Numbered from the stretch's first letter, positions 45,952 through 56,469 are shown. The stretch: DNA of 64,000 bases from Candidatus Dadabacteria bacterium UBA1144 (GCA_002311855.1 DCAB01000012.1:37605-101604), one strand, 5' to 3'. A program made the numbers and translations. The notes: generated from the sequence alone by a model not told the origin.

Positions 45952-47316
45952 ATGAGTGTTGTTACAAGATTTGCCCCTAGCCCAACTGGTTCACTTCATT
46001 TAGGAGCAGTAAGGACGGCTATATTTAATTTTCTTTATGCAAGACAAAATTCAGGAAAAATAATATTGAGAATTGAGGACACCGATCAAGAACGGTCTAC
46101 TTCCGATTCTCTGAATGAAATAATATCATCCCTAGAGTGGTTAGGCATCAATTGGGACGAAGGTCCGTATCTGCAATCAGAAAGACTGGATATCTACAGA
46201 GAACATGCAGAAATTCTGGTGGATAAAGATTTGGCATATAAATGTTTTATGACAACTGAAGAAATCAATCAGCTGAAAGAAAGAGCCTTAAGAGAAAATA
46301 AGATTTATAAATATCCAGGAACATGGAGAAATCGGAGTGACCATCCAAAGAATGCTGAATTCGTTATACGATTTAAAACTCCCAAATCTAAACAGATCAA
46401 ATTTGTTGATTCATTAAGAGGACAGATCAATATAGATTCAAGCAATATAGAGGATTTTATTGTTCTAAAAAGCAATGGTTTTCCGACATATAACTTTGCC
46501 TCTGTTGTAGATGACGCAGAAATGAATGTTACCAACATCATAAGAGGGGAAGATCATCTTTCAAATACCCCTAAACAGATTCTTATATTTGAAGCAATTA
46601 ACAAGAAAATACCCATATTTACGCATGTATCAATGATGCTTGGTAAAGACAAAACGAAATTAAGTAAAAGGCATGGCGCCGAATCGATAAACAATTTTAA
46701 AAAATCAGGATATTTATCAATTTCAATGATAAATTATCTGGCTAGGCTTGGTTGGTCGCATGGAAATCAAGAAATCTTCAGTCTAAAAGAAATGATTAGT
46801 TTATTTTCTCTTAGCAATCTAAGTAAATCACCTGCTATATTTGATACAGAAAAACTAAGTTGGGTAAATACGTCGCACATTAAGATATCTGATAATAATT
46901 ATTTGAAAAAATTATTAGAACTCAAATTTTATGAAGAAATTGATGTTAATTTGGCAATTCAATGTGCAAAGGAGAAATCAAAAGATTTAAATTTATTAAA
47001 AGAATCTCTTAAATTTTGTGAGAACGAATACGCAGATATCAACGATAAATTAAAATCTGAAATCTACAAGGATAATGGAATTGATTTGGTTAAAAAATTT
47101 TCTCGTGAATTGAAATCTCTAGAGAAATTCACCAAGGAAAGTATTAAAAATCTGTTTGATAATTTTTTGGAAAAAAATAATATAAAATTGAAAAACATAG
47201 CTTCACCATTAAGAATTATTCTAACAGGGAGCAAAGTCTCTCCAGGAATATATGAAGTTATACAAATTCTGGGGAAGAATTTAACATTAAAAAGAATTAA
47301 ATATTTTCTTTCATGA
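45952..47316 (+). CDS. gltX: Glutamyl-tRNA synthetase
   Basis: This 454-residue class I aminoacyl-tRNA synthetase has a HIGH-type motif in RFAPSPTGSLHLGAVRTAIFN near residues 6-26, LRIEDTDQERS, and the KMSKS-type loop as KLSKRHGA near 238. A helical anticodon-binding domain fills the last third. It may charge both tRNA-Glu and tRNA-Gln, with later amidation. A glutaminyl-tRNA synthetase is not seen here, so the specificity is open. Overlaps coaE by four bases. Confidence 0.95.
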   Translation: MSVVTRFAPSPTGSLHLGAVRTAIFNFLYARQNSGKIILRIEDTDQERSTSDSLNEIISSLEWLGINWDEGPYLQSERLDIYREHAEILVDKDLAYKCFMTTEEINQLKERALRENKIYKYPGTWRNRSDHPKNAEFVIRFKTPKSKQIKFVDSLRGQINIDSSNIEDFIVLKSNGFPTYNFASVVDDAEMNVTNIIRGEDHLSNTPKQILIFEAINKKIPIFTHVSMMLGKDKTKLSKRHGAESINNFKKSGYLSISMINYLARLGWSHGNQEIFSLKEMISLFSLSNLSKSPAIFDTEKLSWVNTSHIKISDNNYLKKLLELKFYEEIDVNLAIQCAKEKSKDLNLLKESLKFCENEYADINDKLKSEIYKDNGIDLVKKFSRELKSLEKFTKESIKNLFDNFLEKNNIKLKNIASPLRIILTGSKVSPGIYEVIQILGKNLTLKRIKYFLS

Positions 47317-47927
47317 AAAAAAAAATAAGAATGGTATCAATTGGAATTTCGGGTATGATGGGAAGCGGAAAATCTGAAGCACTTAAATTTTTTAGAAACC
47401 GAAAAATACCCTCGGTTGATCTTGATTTAGAATCAAAAAAACTTATAAAAAAGGACACACTTTGTTACAAAAAAATAATAAGAAAATTTGGTTATGCAAT
47501 ATTAAATAAAAATTTAACTATAAATAGAAAAAAACTAAGAGAAATAATTTTCAACAGTGAACAAAAAAGAATGGAGCTTAATAATATAGTTCACCCCGAA
47601 TTAATTAAAAGAGTCAAAGCAATCTCTAAAGCCAATTTAATCAAAGGAAAAACAATGGTTGTTTTTGAAGGAGCCCTGATTTCAAAGAAGACGAAGATGG
47701 GTTCTCGTTTGGATAAAATCATTTTTATCGATTCTCCAAAAAAACTTTTAATCAAAAGAATTGTGAAACGATATAGCATAGACGAAAAATCTGCAATAAA
47801 ATTATTAAATACCCAGAAAAATATTAAAAAAAATCGTAATAGTGCCGATTTTATTATTAATAACGATAAAACGCTAAACAAACTCAATAAACAATTACAT
47901 CTGATACTGGATAAATTGTCTCATTAG
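47313..47927 (+). CDS. coaE: Dephospho-CoA kinase
   Basis: This 204-residue protein catalyses the last step of coenzyme A synthesis. The P-loop is in GISGMMGSGKSEALKFF near residues 11-27, DLDLESKKLI holds the Asp that binds CoA substrate, and the LID-like region RYSIDEKSAIKLL follows. The start ATG overlaps the gltX stop; ATG at the seventh codon is possible. Unusually lysine-rich, in line with the AT-rich genome. Works with CoaBC encoded at 24401. Confidence 0.93.
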   Translation: MKKKIRMVSIGISGMMGSGKSEALKFFRNRKIPSVDLDLESKKLIKKDTLCYKKIIRKFGYAILNKNLTINRKKLREIIFNSEQKRMELNNIVHPELIKRVKAISKANLIKGKTMVVFEGALISKKTKMGSRLDKIIFIDSPKKLLIKRIVKRYSIDEKSAIKLLNTQKNIKKNRNSADFIINNDKTLNKLNKQLHLILDKLSH

Positions 47928-47969
47928 AATATAATTTTATAGTTAATATTAAGAAGTATTCTTAAAAAG

Positions 47970-48015
47970 ATTATTTATTTTTGGATTACTTAAAGAATTA
48001 TTTATTTTTGGATTA
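47970..48015 (+). repeat. Direct repeat of 19 bases upstream of the carboxylase operon
   Basis: The 19-base sequence ATTATTTATTTTTGGATTA occurs at 47970-47988 and again, identical, at 47997-48015, offset by 27 bases. The second copy ends 18 bases before the pccB ATG. It may be a duplicated upstream element or a regulator site, or simply a slippage duplication in AT-rich DNA. Confidence 0.8.
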
Positions 48016-48033
48016 TTATTTCGTGAGGTTCTT

Positions 48034-49596
48034 ATGGATCAGGACAAGACCATGGAACAAAAAATTGAGTTCCTAGAACAAAAGATTAAAAAAGCTGAGG
48101 AAGGTGGTGGTGCTGAAAGAATCGAAAAGCAGCACGGAAGGGGAAAGCTAACCGCAAGAGAAAGAATACATGCTCTCTTAGACAATGGGTCATTTGTAGA
48201 ACAAGGAAAATTTGTTGAACACCAAAACCATAATTTTGGGATGGAAAAAACAAAAATTATGGGAGACGGTGTGGTAACTGGTTACGGAAAAATAGAGGGG
48301 AGACAAGTGTTCGTCTACTCCCAAGACTTCACAGTATTTGGAGGTGCTTTGGGACTAGGACATGCAAGGAAGATAACAAAAATAATGGACATGGCAATGC
48401 AGGTTGGGTCTCCCGTGATAGGTTTATGTGATTCGGGTGGTGCAAGGATCCAAGAAGGTATACGTGGTCTAGCCGGTTACGCAGAAATATTTTTAAGAAA
48501 TGTGCAAGCTTCTGGTGTAATTCCACAATTATCAGCGATTATGGGACCATGTGCTGGAGGTGCTGTATATTCTCCCGCTATGACCGACTTTATTGCAATG
48601 GTCAAAAATACTAGCTACATGTTTATTACGGGTCCTGATGTAGTAAAAACTGTTACTCACGAGGAAGTAACATCCGAAGAACTTGGGGGGGCTATAGTGC
48701 ACAGCACACAAAGTGGCGTAGCTCAATTCGCTGCTGAAAATGACGAAGACTGCTTAAATCTTTTGAGAGAACTCTTTAGTTTTTTACCACTAAATAATAT
48801 GGAGGATCCTCCAGAAATTAAATGCGATGATCCGGCTGATAGAAAAGTTGATAAATTAAGAGATATTGTTGAGGTAAATCCCAATAAGCCTTACGATATG
48901 AAAGAAGTAATTAAACCCACCGTTGACAACGAATATTTTTTTGAGGTAGCCGAGAATTATGCACAAAATATCGTGGTAGGTTTCGCTAGAATGAATGGCA
49001 AAACCGTTGGTATCGTCGGAAATCAACCCAATGTTTTAGCTGGAGTTCTTGATATTCGGTCTTCAATTAAAGGTGCACGATTTGTCAGATTCTGCGATTG
49101 TTTCAACATTCCACTCTTAACATTTGTCGATGTTCCTGGATTCTTACCTGGAGTTAATCAGGAACTCAATGGAATAATTCTTCATGGAGCCAAGCTTTTA
49201 TATGCGTATTGCGAAGCAACGGTACCACGGGTAACGGTTATAACCAGAAAGGCCTATGGAGGTGCATATGATGTTATGTCCGCCAAGCATATCAGGGGCG
49301 ATATAAATCTTGCTTTTCCTACAGCAGAAATTGCTGTTATGGGACCAGATGGTGCAGTTAATATTGTTAACAGAAGAGAGATACAAAATGCTAAGGATCC
49401 AATCGCAGAAAAAGAAAGATTAGTTGAAGAATATAAAAATCTTTTCGCAAATCCTTATCGAGCAGCCAATCTGGGATTCATCGATGACGTTATCAAGCCT
49501 GAAGAAACGAGAAGTAAAGTAATCAGTGCTTTTGAAATGCTTGAAGGAAAAAGACAAAACAATCCACCAAAAAAACACGGGCTAATTCCTTTATAA
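48034..49596 (+). CDS. pccB: Acyl-CoA carboxylase carboxyltransferase subunit (propionyl-CoA type)
   Basis: This 520-residue protein carries both crotonase-fold halves of a carboxyltransferase. It starts with the typical [22 protein letters not shown], has [20 protein letters not shown] near residue 130-150 and [16 protein letters not shown] near 171, and in the second half [14 protein letters not shown] and [16 protein letters not shown]. The Asp of GGAYDVM is at the place associated with propionyl-CoA preference in actinobacterial enzymes. Biotin carboxylase and carrier genes follow directly, so a complete three-gene enzyme is encoded. No methylmalonyl-CoA mutase or epimerase is in the window. 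Confidence 0.93.
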   Translation: MDQDKTMEQKIEFLEQKIKKAEEGGGAERIEKQHGRGKLTARERIHALLDNGSFVEQGKFVEHQNHNFGMEKTKIMGDGVVTGYGKIEGRQVFVYSQDFTVFGGALGLGHARKITKIMDMAMQVGSPVIGLCDSGGARIQEGIRGLAGYAEIFLRNVQASGVIPQLSAIMGPCAGGAVYSPAMTDFIAMVKNTSYMFITGPDVVKTVTHEEVTSEELGGAIVHSTQSGVAQFAAENDEDCLNLLRELFSFLPLNNMEDPPEIKCDDPADRKVDKLRDIVEVNPNKPYDMKEVIKPTVDNEYFFEVAENYAQNIVVGFARMNGKTVGIVGNQPNVLAGVLDIRSSIKGARFVRFCDCFNIPLLTFVDVPGFLPGVNQELNGIILHGAKLLYAYCEATVPRVTVITRKAYGGAYDVMSAKHIRGDINLAFPTAEIAVMGPDGAVNIVNRREIQNAKDPIAEKERLVEEYKNLFANPYRAANLGFIDDVIKPEETRSKVISAFEMLEGKRQNNPPKKHGLIPL

Positions 49597-49615
49597 ATAT
49601 ATTTGGAGATTCTTT

Positions 49616-51112
49616 ATGTATAAAAAAGTTCTAATAGCTAACCGTGGAGAAATCGCAGTAAGAATAGTAAGGGCATGTAAGGAACTTGGAATTAGAACTG
49701 TCGCCGTTTTTTCTGATGCTGATAGGAATTCATTACACGTTAATCTCTCTGATGAATCCTTCAACATTGGAAAATCTTTGCCTAGCGAAAGCTACTTGGT
49801 TAGTGCCAAAATTATTGAAGTTGCTAAAAAATCTAAATGTGATGCTATTCATCCGGGATATGGATTTTTATCTGAGAATGCAGATTTTGCAAAAACATGC
49901 ATGAAAAACAAAATAGATTTTATCGGCCCCAGCCCAGAATCAATAAGGCTAATGGGAGATAAAATTACATCTAGAGAAATCGCAAAAGCTGCGAGGGTTC
50001 CTTTGGTCCCAGGTACGGATGGCGAAGTAAATGACAATGAAGCTTTGGATGTAGCCAAAAAGATTGGTTTTCCACTAATGATTAAAGCTACAGCTGGGGG
50101 TGGTGGTAAGGGAATGAGATTAGTTCAGAAAGAAGAGGATTTTGAAAGCTCATTAAGAATGGCTAAGAGCGAAGCACAATCTGCCTTTAATAATGATGTG
50201 GTATTTATTGAAAAATTTATAGAAAAACCAAGACATATTGAAATTCAGGTTCTTGGGGACAAGAAAGGAAATGTCGTACATTTATTCGAAAGAGAATGTT
50301 CAATCCAAAGAAGACATCAGAAGGTTGTGGAAGAAGCACCATCACCTGGCGTCAGTGAAAAAACAAGACAAAAAATGGGCAAGATAGCAGTAAGGCTTGC
50401 AAAAAAAGTATCTTATTACGGAGCAGGAACTGTCGAATTCATCATGGATCAGAAAGAAAACTTTTATTTTCTTGAAATGAATACAAGAGTTCAAGTCGAG
50501 CACCCGATTACGGAAATGATAACAGGGATCGATATAGTAAAAGAAATGATAAAGATATCTTGCGGTAATAAATTAAGTTTTAAGCAAGCCGACATCTCAA
50601 GAAAAGGACATGCAATTGAATGCAGAGTTTGTGCTGAAGATCCCGCTAATAATTTTCTGCCAACCCCCGGAATTATTACTTATGTCAAATCACCCCAAGG
50701 TCCGGGAGTAAGAGAGGACTCATCCCTTTTTAATGGCTATGAAGTAACAACTTTTTATGATCCAATGTTATCTAAAATTATTGTTTGGAGCCATGATAGA
50801 CACGATGCAATTAGGAGAATGAGCAGAGCATTGTCTGAATATATCGTTCTTGGAGTTAAAACAAACATCGGCTTCTTGATCAGGTTGATGGACAATAAGG
50901 ATTTTATTTCTGGGAAATTAGACACGGGCTTCATTGAAGAGCACAAAAAATTACTGGAAATTCCAAGAGAGAGCAAGAATTTGGCTTTAGTTGGTTCAGC
51001 AATCGTATTACATACATTTAATGGCTTTGAGAATAGAGGAAGGAATTCAAAATTGAAGCCTTGGAAATATACAGCAAGGCGCTCTAGCCTATCGAATAAT
51101 TCTTTATCTTAG
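49616..51112 (+). CDS. Biotin carboxylase subunit of the acyl-CoA carboxylase
   Basis: This 498-residue ATP-grasp enzyme carboxylates biotin on the carrier protein. It has KVLIANRGEIAVRIVRACKELGI at the start, HPGYGFLSENADFA, the glycine loop ATAGGGGKGMRLV near residue 155-167, ERECSIQRRHQKVVEEAPSP near 226 and EMNTRVQVEHPITEMITGID near 286. It ends after about 450 conserved residues with a short basic tail and has no attached biotinyl domain. That domain is on the separate gene downstream. Close to both AccC and PccA; the context favours a propionyl-CoA carboxylase role. Confidence 0.93.
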   Translation: MYKKVLIANRGEIAVRIVRACKELGIRTVAVFSDADRNSLHVNLSDESFNIGKSLPSESYLVSAKIIEVAKKSKCDAIHPGYGFLSENADFAKTCMKNKIDFIGPSPESIRLMGDKITSREIAKAARVPLVPGTDGEVNDNEALDVAKKIGFPLMIKATAGGGGKGMRLVQKEEDFESSLRMAKSEAQSAFNNDVVFIEKFIEKPRHIEIQVLGDKKGNVVHLFERECSIQRRHQKVVEEAPSPGVSEKTRQKMGKIAVRLAKKVSYYGAGTVEFIMDQKENFYFLEMNTRVQVEHPITEMITGIDIVKEMIKISCGNKLSFKQADISRKGHAIECRVCAEDPANNFLPTPGIITYVKSPQGPGVREDSSLFNGYEVTTFYDPMLSKIIVWSHDRHDAIRRMSRALSEYIVLGVKTNIGFLIRLMDNKDFISGKLDTGFIEEHKKLLEIPRESKNLALVGSAIVLHTFNGFENRGRNSKLKPWKYTARRSSLSNNSLS

Positions 51113-51114
51113 AA

Positions 51115-51624
51115 ATGAAATATGATTTAAAAATTGATAACAAGCTAATATCATTTACTCTGGAGGAAAAGAATGAAAATTACCACATTGTCCTTGATCA
51201 AAAAAACTACAAGGCCGATTTAATTAGAGTAGATTCTAATCTTTATTCTCTCATAGTTGACGGATCAACTTTTAACATTGCAATTTCTAAAAAAGGAAGA
51301 GAAATACAGGTTTATCACAAAGGAGACTTCTTTACATTTGAGATACCTTCGCAGAGGGAACGAGGTTCTTTTGAAAATTCATCCGGGATAGATAAAATTA
51401 ATGCCCCGATGCCTGGTAGAGTCGTAAAAATTCTAAAAAACATTGGCGATATCGTTACTGAAGGGGAGGGACTAATCGTTGTAGAAGCAATGAAAATGGA
51501 AAGTGAGCTTAAGACGAGCATAGCAGGCAAAGTAACGGAGATAAAAATAAAAGATGGAGATACAGTTGAGCTTGGTGAGCACTTGATCACTATCGAATCT
51601 GTTGAGAGCAAAGAAGAGCCTTAA
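51115..51624 (+). CDS. Biotin carboxyl carrier protein of the acyl-CoA carboxylase
   Basis: This 169-residue protein has a 90-residue N-terminal domain that resembles the BT-like linker of split acyl-CoA carboxylases and a C-terminal biotinyl-lipoyl domain from about residue 96 (KINAPMPGRVVKILKNIGD). The biotin-accepting Lys lies in VVEAMKMESEL near residue 125. It begins two bases after the biotin carboxylase stop. A biotin ligase is not in the window. Confidence 0.92.
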   Translation: MKYDLKIDNKLISFTLEEKNENYHIVLDQKNYKADLIRVDSNLYSLIVDGSTFNIAISKKGREIQVYHKGDFFTFEIPSQRERGSFENSSGIDKINAPMPGRVVKILKNIGDIVTEGEGLIVVEAMKMESELKTSIAGKVTEIKIKDGDTVELGEHLITIESVESKEEP

Positions 51625-51627
51625 GTT

Positions 51628-53184
51628 TTGAAAATTAAGAAAGCTTTTTTATTTTTATTCTTATTTTGTATTTTATTTAATTTATCTTATTCCGAAGATC
51701 TACCAACAATAAGAATTAACATTAGCAATGAACCACCGACTTTAGATTGGAACCTAGCGACCGATAGTACATCTTTTCAAATAATAAATAATATAATGGG
51801 TGGGCTCACAAGAATTAACAATGAGAATAAAATTGAAGCAAATTTGGCCAAATCATGGGAAATAGATCAATCAGGAAAAAAGATTACTATAAAGATAAAA
51901 AAAGTCTATTGGAACGATGGAGAAGAATTAATAGCCCAACATTTTGTAGATTCTTGGGAAAGATTACTTAATCCAGAAACTGCTGCAGACTATGCGTACT
52001 TCTTGTATGATATTAAAAATGCAAAAGAGTATAATTTAGGAAAAATTTCTGACTTTAATTTGGTTGGAGTAAAAGCTTTAGATTCTAAAACTCTTGAAAT
52101 CATTTTGACTGGAAGAAAATCTTATTTTGTAAGTCTACTAAGTTTCATGTCCACTTTTCCAATCCGAAAAGACGTAATAAAAAAATATAATGAAAAATGG
52201 ATTGAGGCTGAAAACATAGTAACGCTTGGGAATTACTCTCTAGCCAGATGGGAGAATCATAATTTTATTTTGCTAGAACCACGCAATATATCCAAACCGA
52301 AAATTATGCTCATCATGAATAACAATCCGACATCAACTTTGGCCATGTTTGAAAATGGAAAATTGGATATTGTTGATGGTAGCGGTATTCCCCTTTTAGA
52401 AATACCTTATTTAAAAAAAGCAGGCGTTCTAAAAACGATGCCAAGTTTTAGAAATAATTACATAGGATTCAATGTCAATAAACCTCCTTTTGATGACAAA
52501 ATGACCAGAATGATTTTCGCACGCGTAATAAATAAGCGAATTTTTACACAGATTCTTCATACGGTAAGGCCTACAAATTTTTGGCCACCAAATACTATTC
52601 CTCCAATATATAGAGATAATCATTATCTTTGGTATGAGGATTCCATTCAAATAGGGAATATGTACCTTGACTCGATTGGATATGAGAATAGAAAAACATT
52701 CCCAAATGTTAAACTTCTTTATCCCGAATCTGGAAACAATAGGATTATTGCTGAAATACTTCAAAATATTTGGTATGAAACCCTTGGAATCATGGTAGAA
52801 ATAGAAGGATTAGAGTGGAAAATATATTTAAGCAGTCTTGATAATGATAGACCACATATGTTCAGAGGTAGCTGGATTGCAGACTATCCTCATGCTCACA
52901 ATTTCATGAATTTATTTACTTGTAACAGCGGAAACAATGAGACAGGATGGTGCAACGAAGAATACGATAAGTTAATCAAGTTTGCATCAGAAAATTACAA
53001 TACAGAAGAAAGCCAAAATCTCTATGAACAAGCCGACGAGATTCTTTTTATGGAGCATCCGATTATTCCGCTTTTTTACTCAGATCAGATTTACCTTCAA
53101 AGCGAAAGAATAGATAATGCAGGATTTACAAGTATGGGAATAATAGATTTTAATAAAATAATTCTAAAAGAGTCTAAGAATTAA
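51628..53184 (+). CDS. Periplasmic peptide-binding protein, family 5
   Basis: This 518-residue solute-binding protein of the OppA/DppA family begins with TTG at 51628 and a clear signal peptide (KKAFLFLFLFCILFNLSYSE), without a lipobox Cys. The mature protein opens RINISNEPPTLDWNLATDSTSFQIINNIMGGL, followed by NLAKSWEIDQSGKKITIKIKK and WNDGEELIAQHFVDSWERLLNP, typical for oligopeptide binding. It follows the biotin carrier gene after three bases but is probably independent in function. Permease and ATPase genes are absent nearby; an OppC-like permease is at 36037. Its last 11 bases overlap the convergent LLM gene. Confidence 0.92.
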   Translation: MKIKKAFLFLFLFCILFNLSYSEDLPTIRINISNEPPTLDWNLATDSTSFQIINNIMGGLTRINNENKIEANLAKSWEIDQSGKKITIKIKKVYWNDGEELIAQHFVDSWERLLNPETAADYAYFLYDIKNAKEYNLGKISDFNLVGVKALDSKTLEIILTGRKSYFVSLLSFMSTFPIRKDVIKKYNEKWIEAENIVTLGNYSLARWENHNFILLEPRNISKPKIMLIMNNNPTSTLAMFENGKLDIVDGSGIPLLEIPYLKKAGVLKTMPSFRNNYIGFNVNKPPFDDKMTRMIFARVINKRIFTQILHTVRPTNFWPPNTIPPIYRDNHYLWYEDSIQIGNMYLDSIGYENRKTFPNVKLLYPESGNNRIIAEILQNIWYETLGIMVEIEGLEWKIYLSSLDNDRPHMFRGSWIADYPHAHNFMNLFTCNSGNNETGWCNEEYDKLIKFASENYNTEESQNLYEQADEILFMEHPIIPLFYSDQIYLQSERIDNAGFTSMGIIDFNKIILKESKN

Positions 53185-54226
53185 AATAAGGGATTATTTC
53201 TTTTGCGTATGTTTCCATAGCTTTATCAGCATCGGGGCTAAAATAGTGGAATAAAACAAAATGCTTAACGCCCTTGTCTACGTATCTCTCTATTTTTTTA
53301 ATACAATCATTCTTTGATCCAGTAATAGTAAAATCAATTACGGCTTCCCTAGGAAAATATTGTCCCATATCCCTAAATTTTTGTTTTCTATCCTCATCGG
53401 TGGGAGTAATGTTAAAATAATTTAAACCTTTGTATTCATCAGGAATATCGATATCGTATCCAGCTTTTTTCAACTGGTCTTGCATAATGCACACATACCT
53501 GAAAGGCTCAAGTGTTTTATAGGCATCGTCTTCATTTTTACCTAATGATGTAAACACCCACAAGGTCGAGTCAACATCATCAATTGTGCGCCCAGCATCA
53601 ACCGCAGAAGATTCAATTTTGTCTAACGATTCTTTGTACAAATCAGGTGTTAAATCTATTGGCATCCATCCATTTCCAATCCTACCGGTAAGATCTAAAC
53701 CCTTATCCGTGTGAGTAGCAAAATAGAAAGGAACGCTTTCTTTGTCTTCGTAGAGATTGAGCAACAAAGAGGCTTTTTCCATATTAAAGAACTCGCCTTT
53801 ATAGTTCACCGTTTCTTTGGTGGACCAAAGTAGTTTCATCACATCAATAGATTCGGTCATTCTTTGAAAAGGTTTATCCCAAGGAATACCATATGCATCT
53901 AGGTTCATAGATTCACCGACTCCTAGTGCAAGTGCAACTCTCCCCTTAGAAAGATGGTCGACAGTGGCAAGTCGCTGAGCAAGAACTGCCGGGTGGTTTC
54001 GATGAGGATCAGAGGTTGCTCCTATGGTAATATTTTTTGTTTTTACGGCAATGGCTGCAGCGATTGTCCATGCTTCAAATGCTGGATGCGGTGATATAAA
54101 TGACAAATGATCAGGAAGCCACAAACTATCGAATCCCAACTTGTCAGCCTTAACAGAAAAGTCAACTAATCCGTCTGCATCTGCACCAGGCATTGGAGGA
54201 ACCAACCCAAATTTAATTTTGCTCAT
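53174..54226 (-). CDS. LLM-class flavin-dependent oxidoreductase (F420-type)
   Basis: This 350-residue luciferase-like TIM-barrel protein has features GFDSLWLPDHLSFISPHPAFEAWTIAAAIAVKTKNITIGATSDPHRNHPAVLAQRLATVDHLSKGRVALALGVGES in residues 31-105, though broken across helices. The arrangement is of the family that includes F420-dependent methylene-tetrahydromethanopterin reductase and F420 glucose 6-phosphate dehydrogenase. Whether the cell makes F420 or uses FMN cannot be told, since no F420 synthesis gene is present. Substrate unknown. It lies alone between the sigma-factor gene and the convergent oppA-like gene. Confidence 0.85.
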   Translation of the reverse strand: MSKIKFGLVPPMPGADADGLVDFSVKADKLGFDSLWLPDHLSFISPHPAFEAWTIAAAIAVKTKNITIGATSDPHRNHPAVLAQRLATVDHLSKGRVALALGVGESMNLDAYGIPWDKPFQRMTESIDVMKLLWSTKETVNYKGEFFNMEKASLLLNLYEDKESVPFYFATHTDKGLDLTGRIGNGWMPIDLTPDLYKESLDKIESSAVDAGRTIDDVDSTLWVFTSLGKNEDDAYKTLEPFRYVCIMQDQLKKAGYDIDIPDEYKGLNYFNITPTDEDRKQKFRDMGQYFPREAVIDFTITGSKNDCIKKIERYVDKGVKHFVLFHYFSPDADKAMETYAKEIIPYFNS

Positions 54227-54277
54227 ATCTTGTAACTACCCATCCTCAGTATTCTTATTGTATCAAAATAGCCTAAT

Positions 54278-55408
54278 TTATTCTAGAAAGCTTTTTAGAA
54301 CTTCTTCCGCATCAGATTTTGCTAATTTTTCTAAAGCTTTTTTCTCTATCTGCCTAATTCTTTCCCTAGTTAAGTCAAATTTTTTTCCAATTTCATCAAG
54401 AGTATAGGTACTTTGCAGATCAATTCCAAATCTCATTTTGATAATTTCTTCTTCTCGAGGCGTAAGAGCTTTTAATGCGCCTCTTATATGGTTAGTTAAA
54501 GAGCTTTCAGCAACTATAGTATCAGGGACAGGTGAGCCTTCATCTGGAATAAAATCAAGCAAGGTAGCTTTTTCTCCATCAAAGACGGGAGTATCTAATT
54601 GCACAACTTCATTTGTTGATTCTAGTATTCTCTTAACACCATCTAGTGAAATTCCGACTTTTTCCGCGATTTCTAGAGGAGTTGGCTTCCTCCCAAGATC
54701 TTTCTGTAACGCATTACTTGCTTTAAAGACCTTACTGGCTTGTTCTAAAACATAAACGGGGACCCTAATAGTTCTTGTTTGATCTAAAAGTGCTCGTGAA
54801 ATAGCTTGATGAATCCACCAAGAAGCATAAGTAGAAAATTTAAATCCTTTGGTATGGTCAAATCTTTCTACGGCTCTCATCAAACCCACATTTCCTTCCT
54901 GGATTAAATCCTGCAAAGCTAGACCTCTACCTATATATCTTTTTGCAATACTAACAACGAGTCTTAAATTTGCTTTAACAAATCTTTCCTTTAACGTATT
55001 AGCCAAATTAGTATAAGCACTGATGTATGCTTCTATTTCGGCAATTCTTTTTCTGCGGCCACCTTTTAATGCTAATAATTTTCTCTGTTGAGTTGGAGTA
55101 ATTTTTGAAGATCGAACTCGGTCAAGTAGCTCCTGAAGATTCGCCGCATGTAATTCAGACTTCTTGATTTTTGAAGAAACTTCAACTTCTTGCTTTGACT
55201 TCAATAAAGGCTCTAAAGACATATCTTTGAAATACACATACAACAATCTATATTGCTCATCTGGAACCCAATCTTTTTTCTTATTTTGTGCTTTAATATT
55301 TTTTCTGAGAGTCGCTTTTTGATATTCTTCTAGTAGGGTTTTATCGTCTATATCACTGGCTGTAGGTTCTAAATCAGAACTATAGTTTTCATTCTCATCC
55401 GCACTCAT
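54278..55408 (-). CDS. Sigma-70 family RNA polymerase sigma factor (RpoD/RpoS type)
   Basis: This 376-residue group 1 or 2 sigma factor has region 1.2 near residues 52-85 ([25 protein letters not shown]). Region 2 lies near 140-220, with [57 protein letters not shown] in it. Region 3 follows, and region 4 is near 315-370, with [15 protein letters not shown] and [17 protein letters not shown]. Region 1.1 is missing and the non-conserved insert is short, so this could be the principal factor of a small genome or an RpoS-like one. It follows tRNA-Gln on the same strand. Confidence 0.92.
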   Translation of the reverse strand: MSADENENYSSDLEPTASDIDDKTLLEEYQKATLRKNIKAQNKKKDWVPDEQYRLLYVYFKDMSLEPLLKSKQEVEVSSKIKKSELHAANLQELLDRVRSSKITPTQQRKLLALKGGRRKRIAEIEAYISAYTNLANTLKERFVKANLRLVVSIAKRYIGRGLALQDLIQEGNVGLMRAVERFDHTKGFKFSTYASWWIHQAISRALLDQTRTIRVPVYVLEQASKVFKASNALQKDLGRKPTPLEIAEKVGISLDGVKRILESTNEVVQLDTPVFDGEKATLLDFIPDEGSPVPDTIVAESSLTNHIRGALKALTPREEEIIKMRFGIDLQSTYTLDEIGKKFDLTRERIRQIEKKALEKLAKSDAEEVLKSFLE

Positions 55409-55486
55409 AATATGATATCCTGTAAGCTTTAACGTATTTCAAGCGAACCAATTATACTACTTTTAGATAGATAAGTGAAGTGAAAG

Positions 55487-55557
55487 CTGGCCCGGAAGGG
55501 ATCGAACCTCCATTGCTTGGACCAAAACCAAGAGTCCTGCCTTTAGACGACGGGCCA
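55487..55557 (-). tRNA. tRNA-Gln (anticodon TTG)
   Basis: On the minus strand the acceptor TGGCCCG pairs with CGGGCCA, with the T1-A72 pair typical of tRNA-Gln, and G as discriminator. The anticodon arm CTTGG-TTTTGGT-CCAAG displays TTG, and the T arm GGAGG-TTCGATC-CCTCC follows. No CCA is encoded. It lies between ispE and the sigma factor gene, 33 bases after ispE. The ispE to tRNA-Gln link recurs in deltaproteobacterial and some other genomes. Confidence 0.95.
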
Positions 55558-55589
55558 ATTCGTAGATGATACAGAAAAATAAAACAAAT

Positions 55590-56462
55590 TCAATCAATCA
55601 AAAAACGCCATCCTTCAATTGAATTTACTGTAAAAGCTTTTATATTCATGGATGATTCAAGGTACTTTTCCGCTTCTTCAGTATCAAATCCATCTTCTAA
55701 TACGCTAAATATAGTCGACCCACTTCCAGATATAGAATAATTGTTAAGTTCTAACTCGTCCAAAATCTTAAAAATCTCTTTATATTCTTTGTGCCTTTCG
55801 ATTAAAAGAGGAAGAAAATCATTTCTTAAATACACCGTTTTTTTATCAAAAGAAATCTTTTTCGTTTCTATACTTTTGTTGTAGTTTTTGATCTTAAGTT
55901 TTTCCTGATCCCATAAACTATAAAGACTTTTAGTTGATGATCCAAATCCGGGAAATATAAGAAGATATTTTGTTTTTGCAGGATTTTCTATAATCTCAAC
56001 AATTTCTCCTTTGCCAGAAATTCTAGCCGTTTTTGAATAGAGAAAAAAAGGTACGTCGGATCCTAGTTCCTTTCCGATTGATAATAATCCTTTAAAATCA
56101 TCTATGCCAAAGATTTTTGATAGTCCTAAAAGTGTAGCCGCAGCATTACTGCTACCACCTCCCATCCCTGATTCAAGAGGAATCTTTTTCTTGACAGTTA
56201 TTTTTATTGCCTGACTAATTTGGAAATATTCATAAAAGGATTTTGCCGCTTTAATAATCAAATTATCGTCATAGGATATCGTCTTGTCAGGAAAATCTAA
56301 ATCTATTAGCTTAGAACTATTCGTATTCTCGATTAATAGAGTATCTTGTAACCCAATTGGTTGAATCAATGAACTGATATCGTGATAACCATCAGCTCTT
56401 TTGCCTTTGATAATCAAATCTAGATTTATTTTTCCAGAGGACAGGATTTCGATTTTGCTCAT
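55590..56462 (-). CDS. ispE: 4-diphosphocytidyl-2-C-methyl-D-erythritol kinase
   Basis: This 290-residue GHMP kinase phosphorylates the MEP-pathway intermediate produced by IspD. It has SSGKINLDLIIKGKRADGYHDISSLIQPIGLQD at the N-terminus, the ATP loop PLESGMGGGSSNAAATLLGL near residues 93-112 and a C-terminal YSISGSGSTIFSVLE. With ispD and ispF at 19940-21119, three MEP genes are in the window. Seven bases separate it from the small secreted protein gene upstream. Confidence 0.95.
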   Translation of the reverse strand: MSKIEILSSGKINLDLIIKGKRADGYHDISSLIQPIGLQDTLLIENTNSSKLIDLDFPDKTISYDDNLIIKAAKSFYEYFQISQAIKITVKKKIPLESGMGGGSSNAAATLLGLSKIFGIDDFKGLLSIGKELGSDVPFFLYSKTARISGKGEIVEIIENPAKTKYLLIFPGFGSSTKSLYSLWDQEKLKIKNYNKSIETKKISFDKKTVYLRNDFLPLLIERHKEYKEIFKILDELELNNYSISGSGSTIFSVLEDGFDTEEAEKYLESSMNIKAFTVNSIEGWRFLID

Positions 56463-56469
56463 TTTTAAT

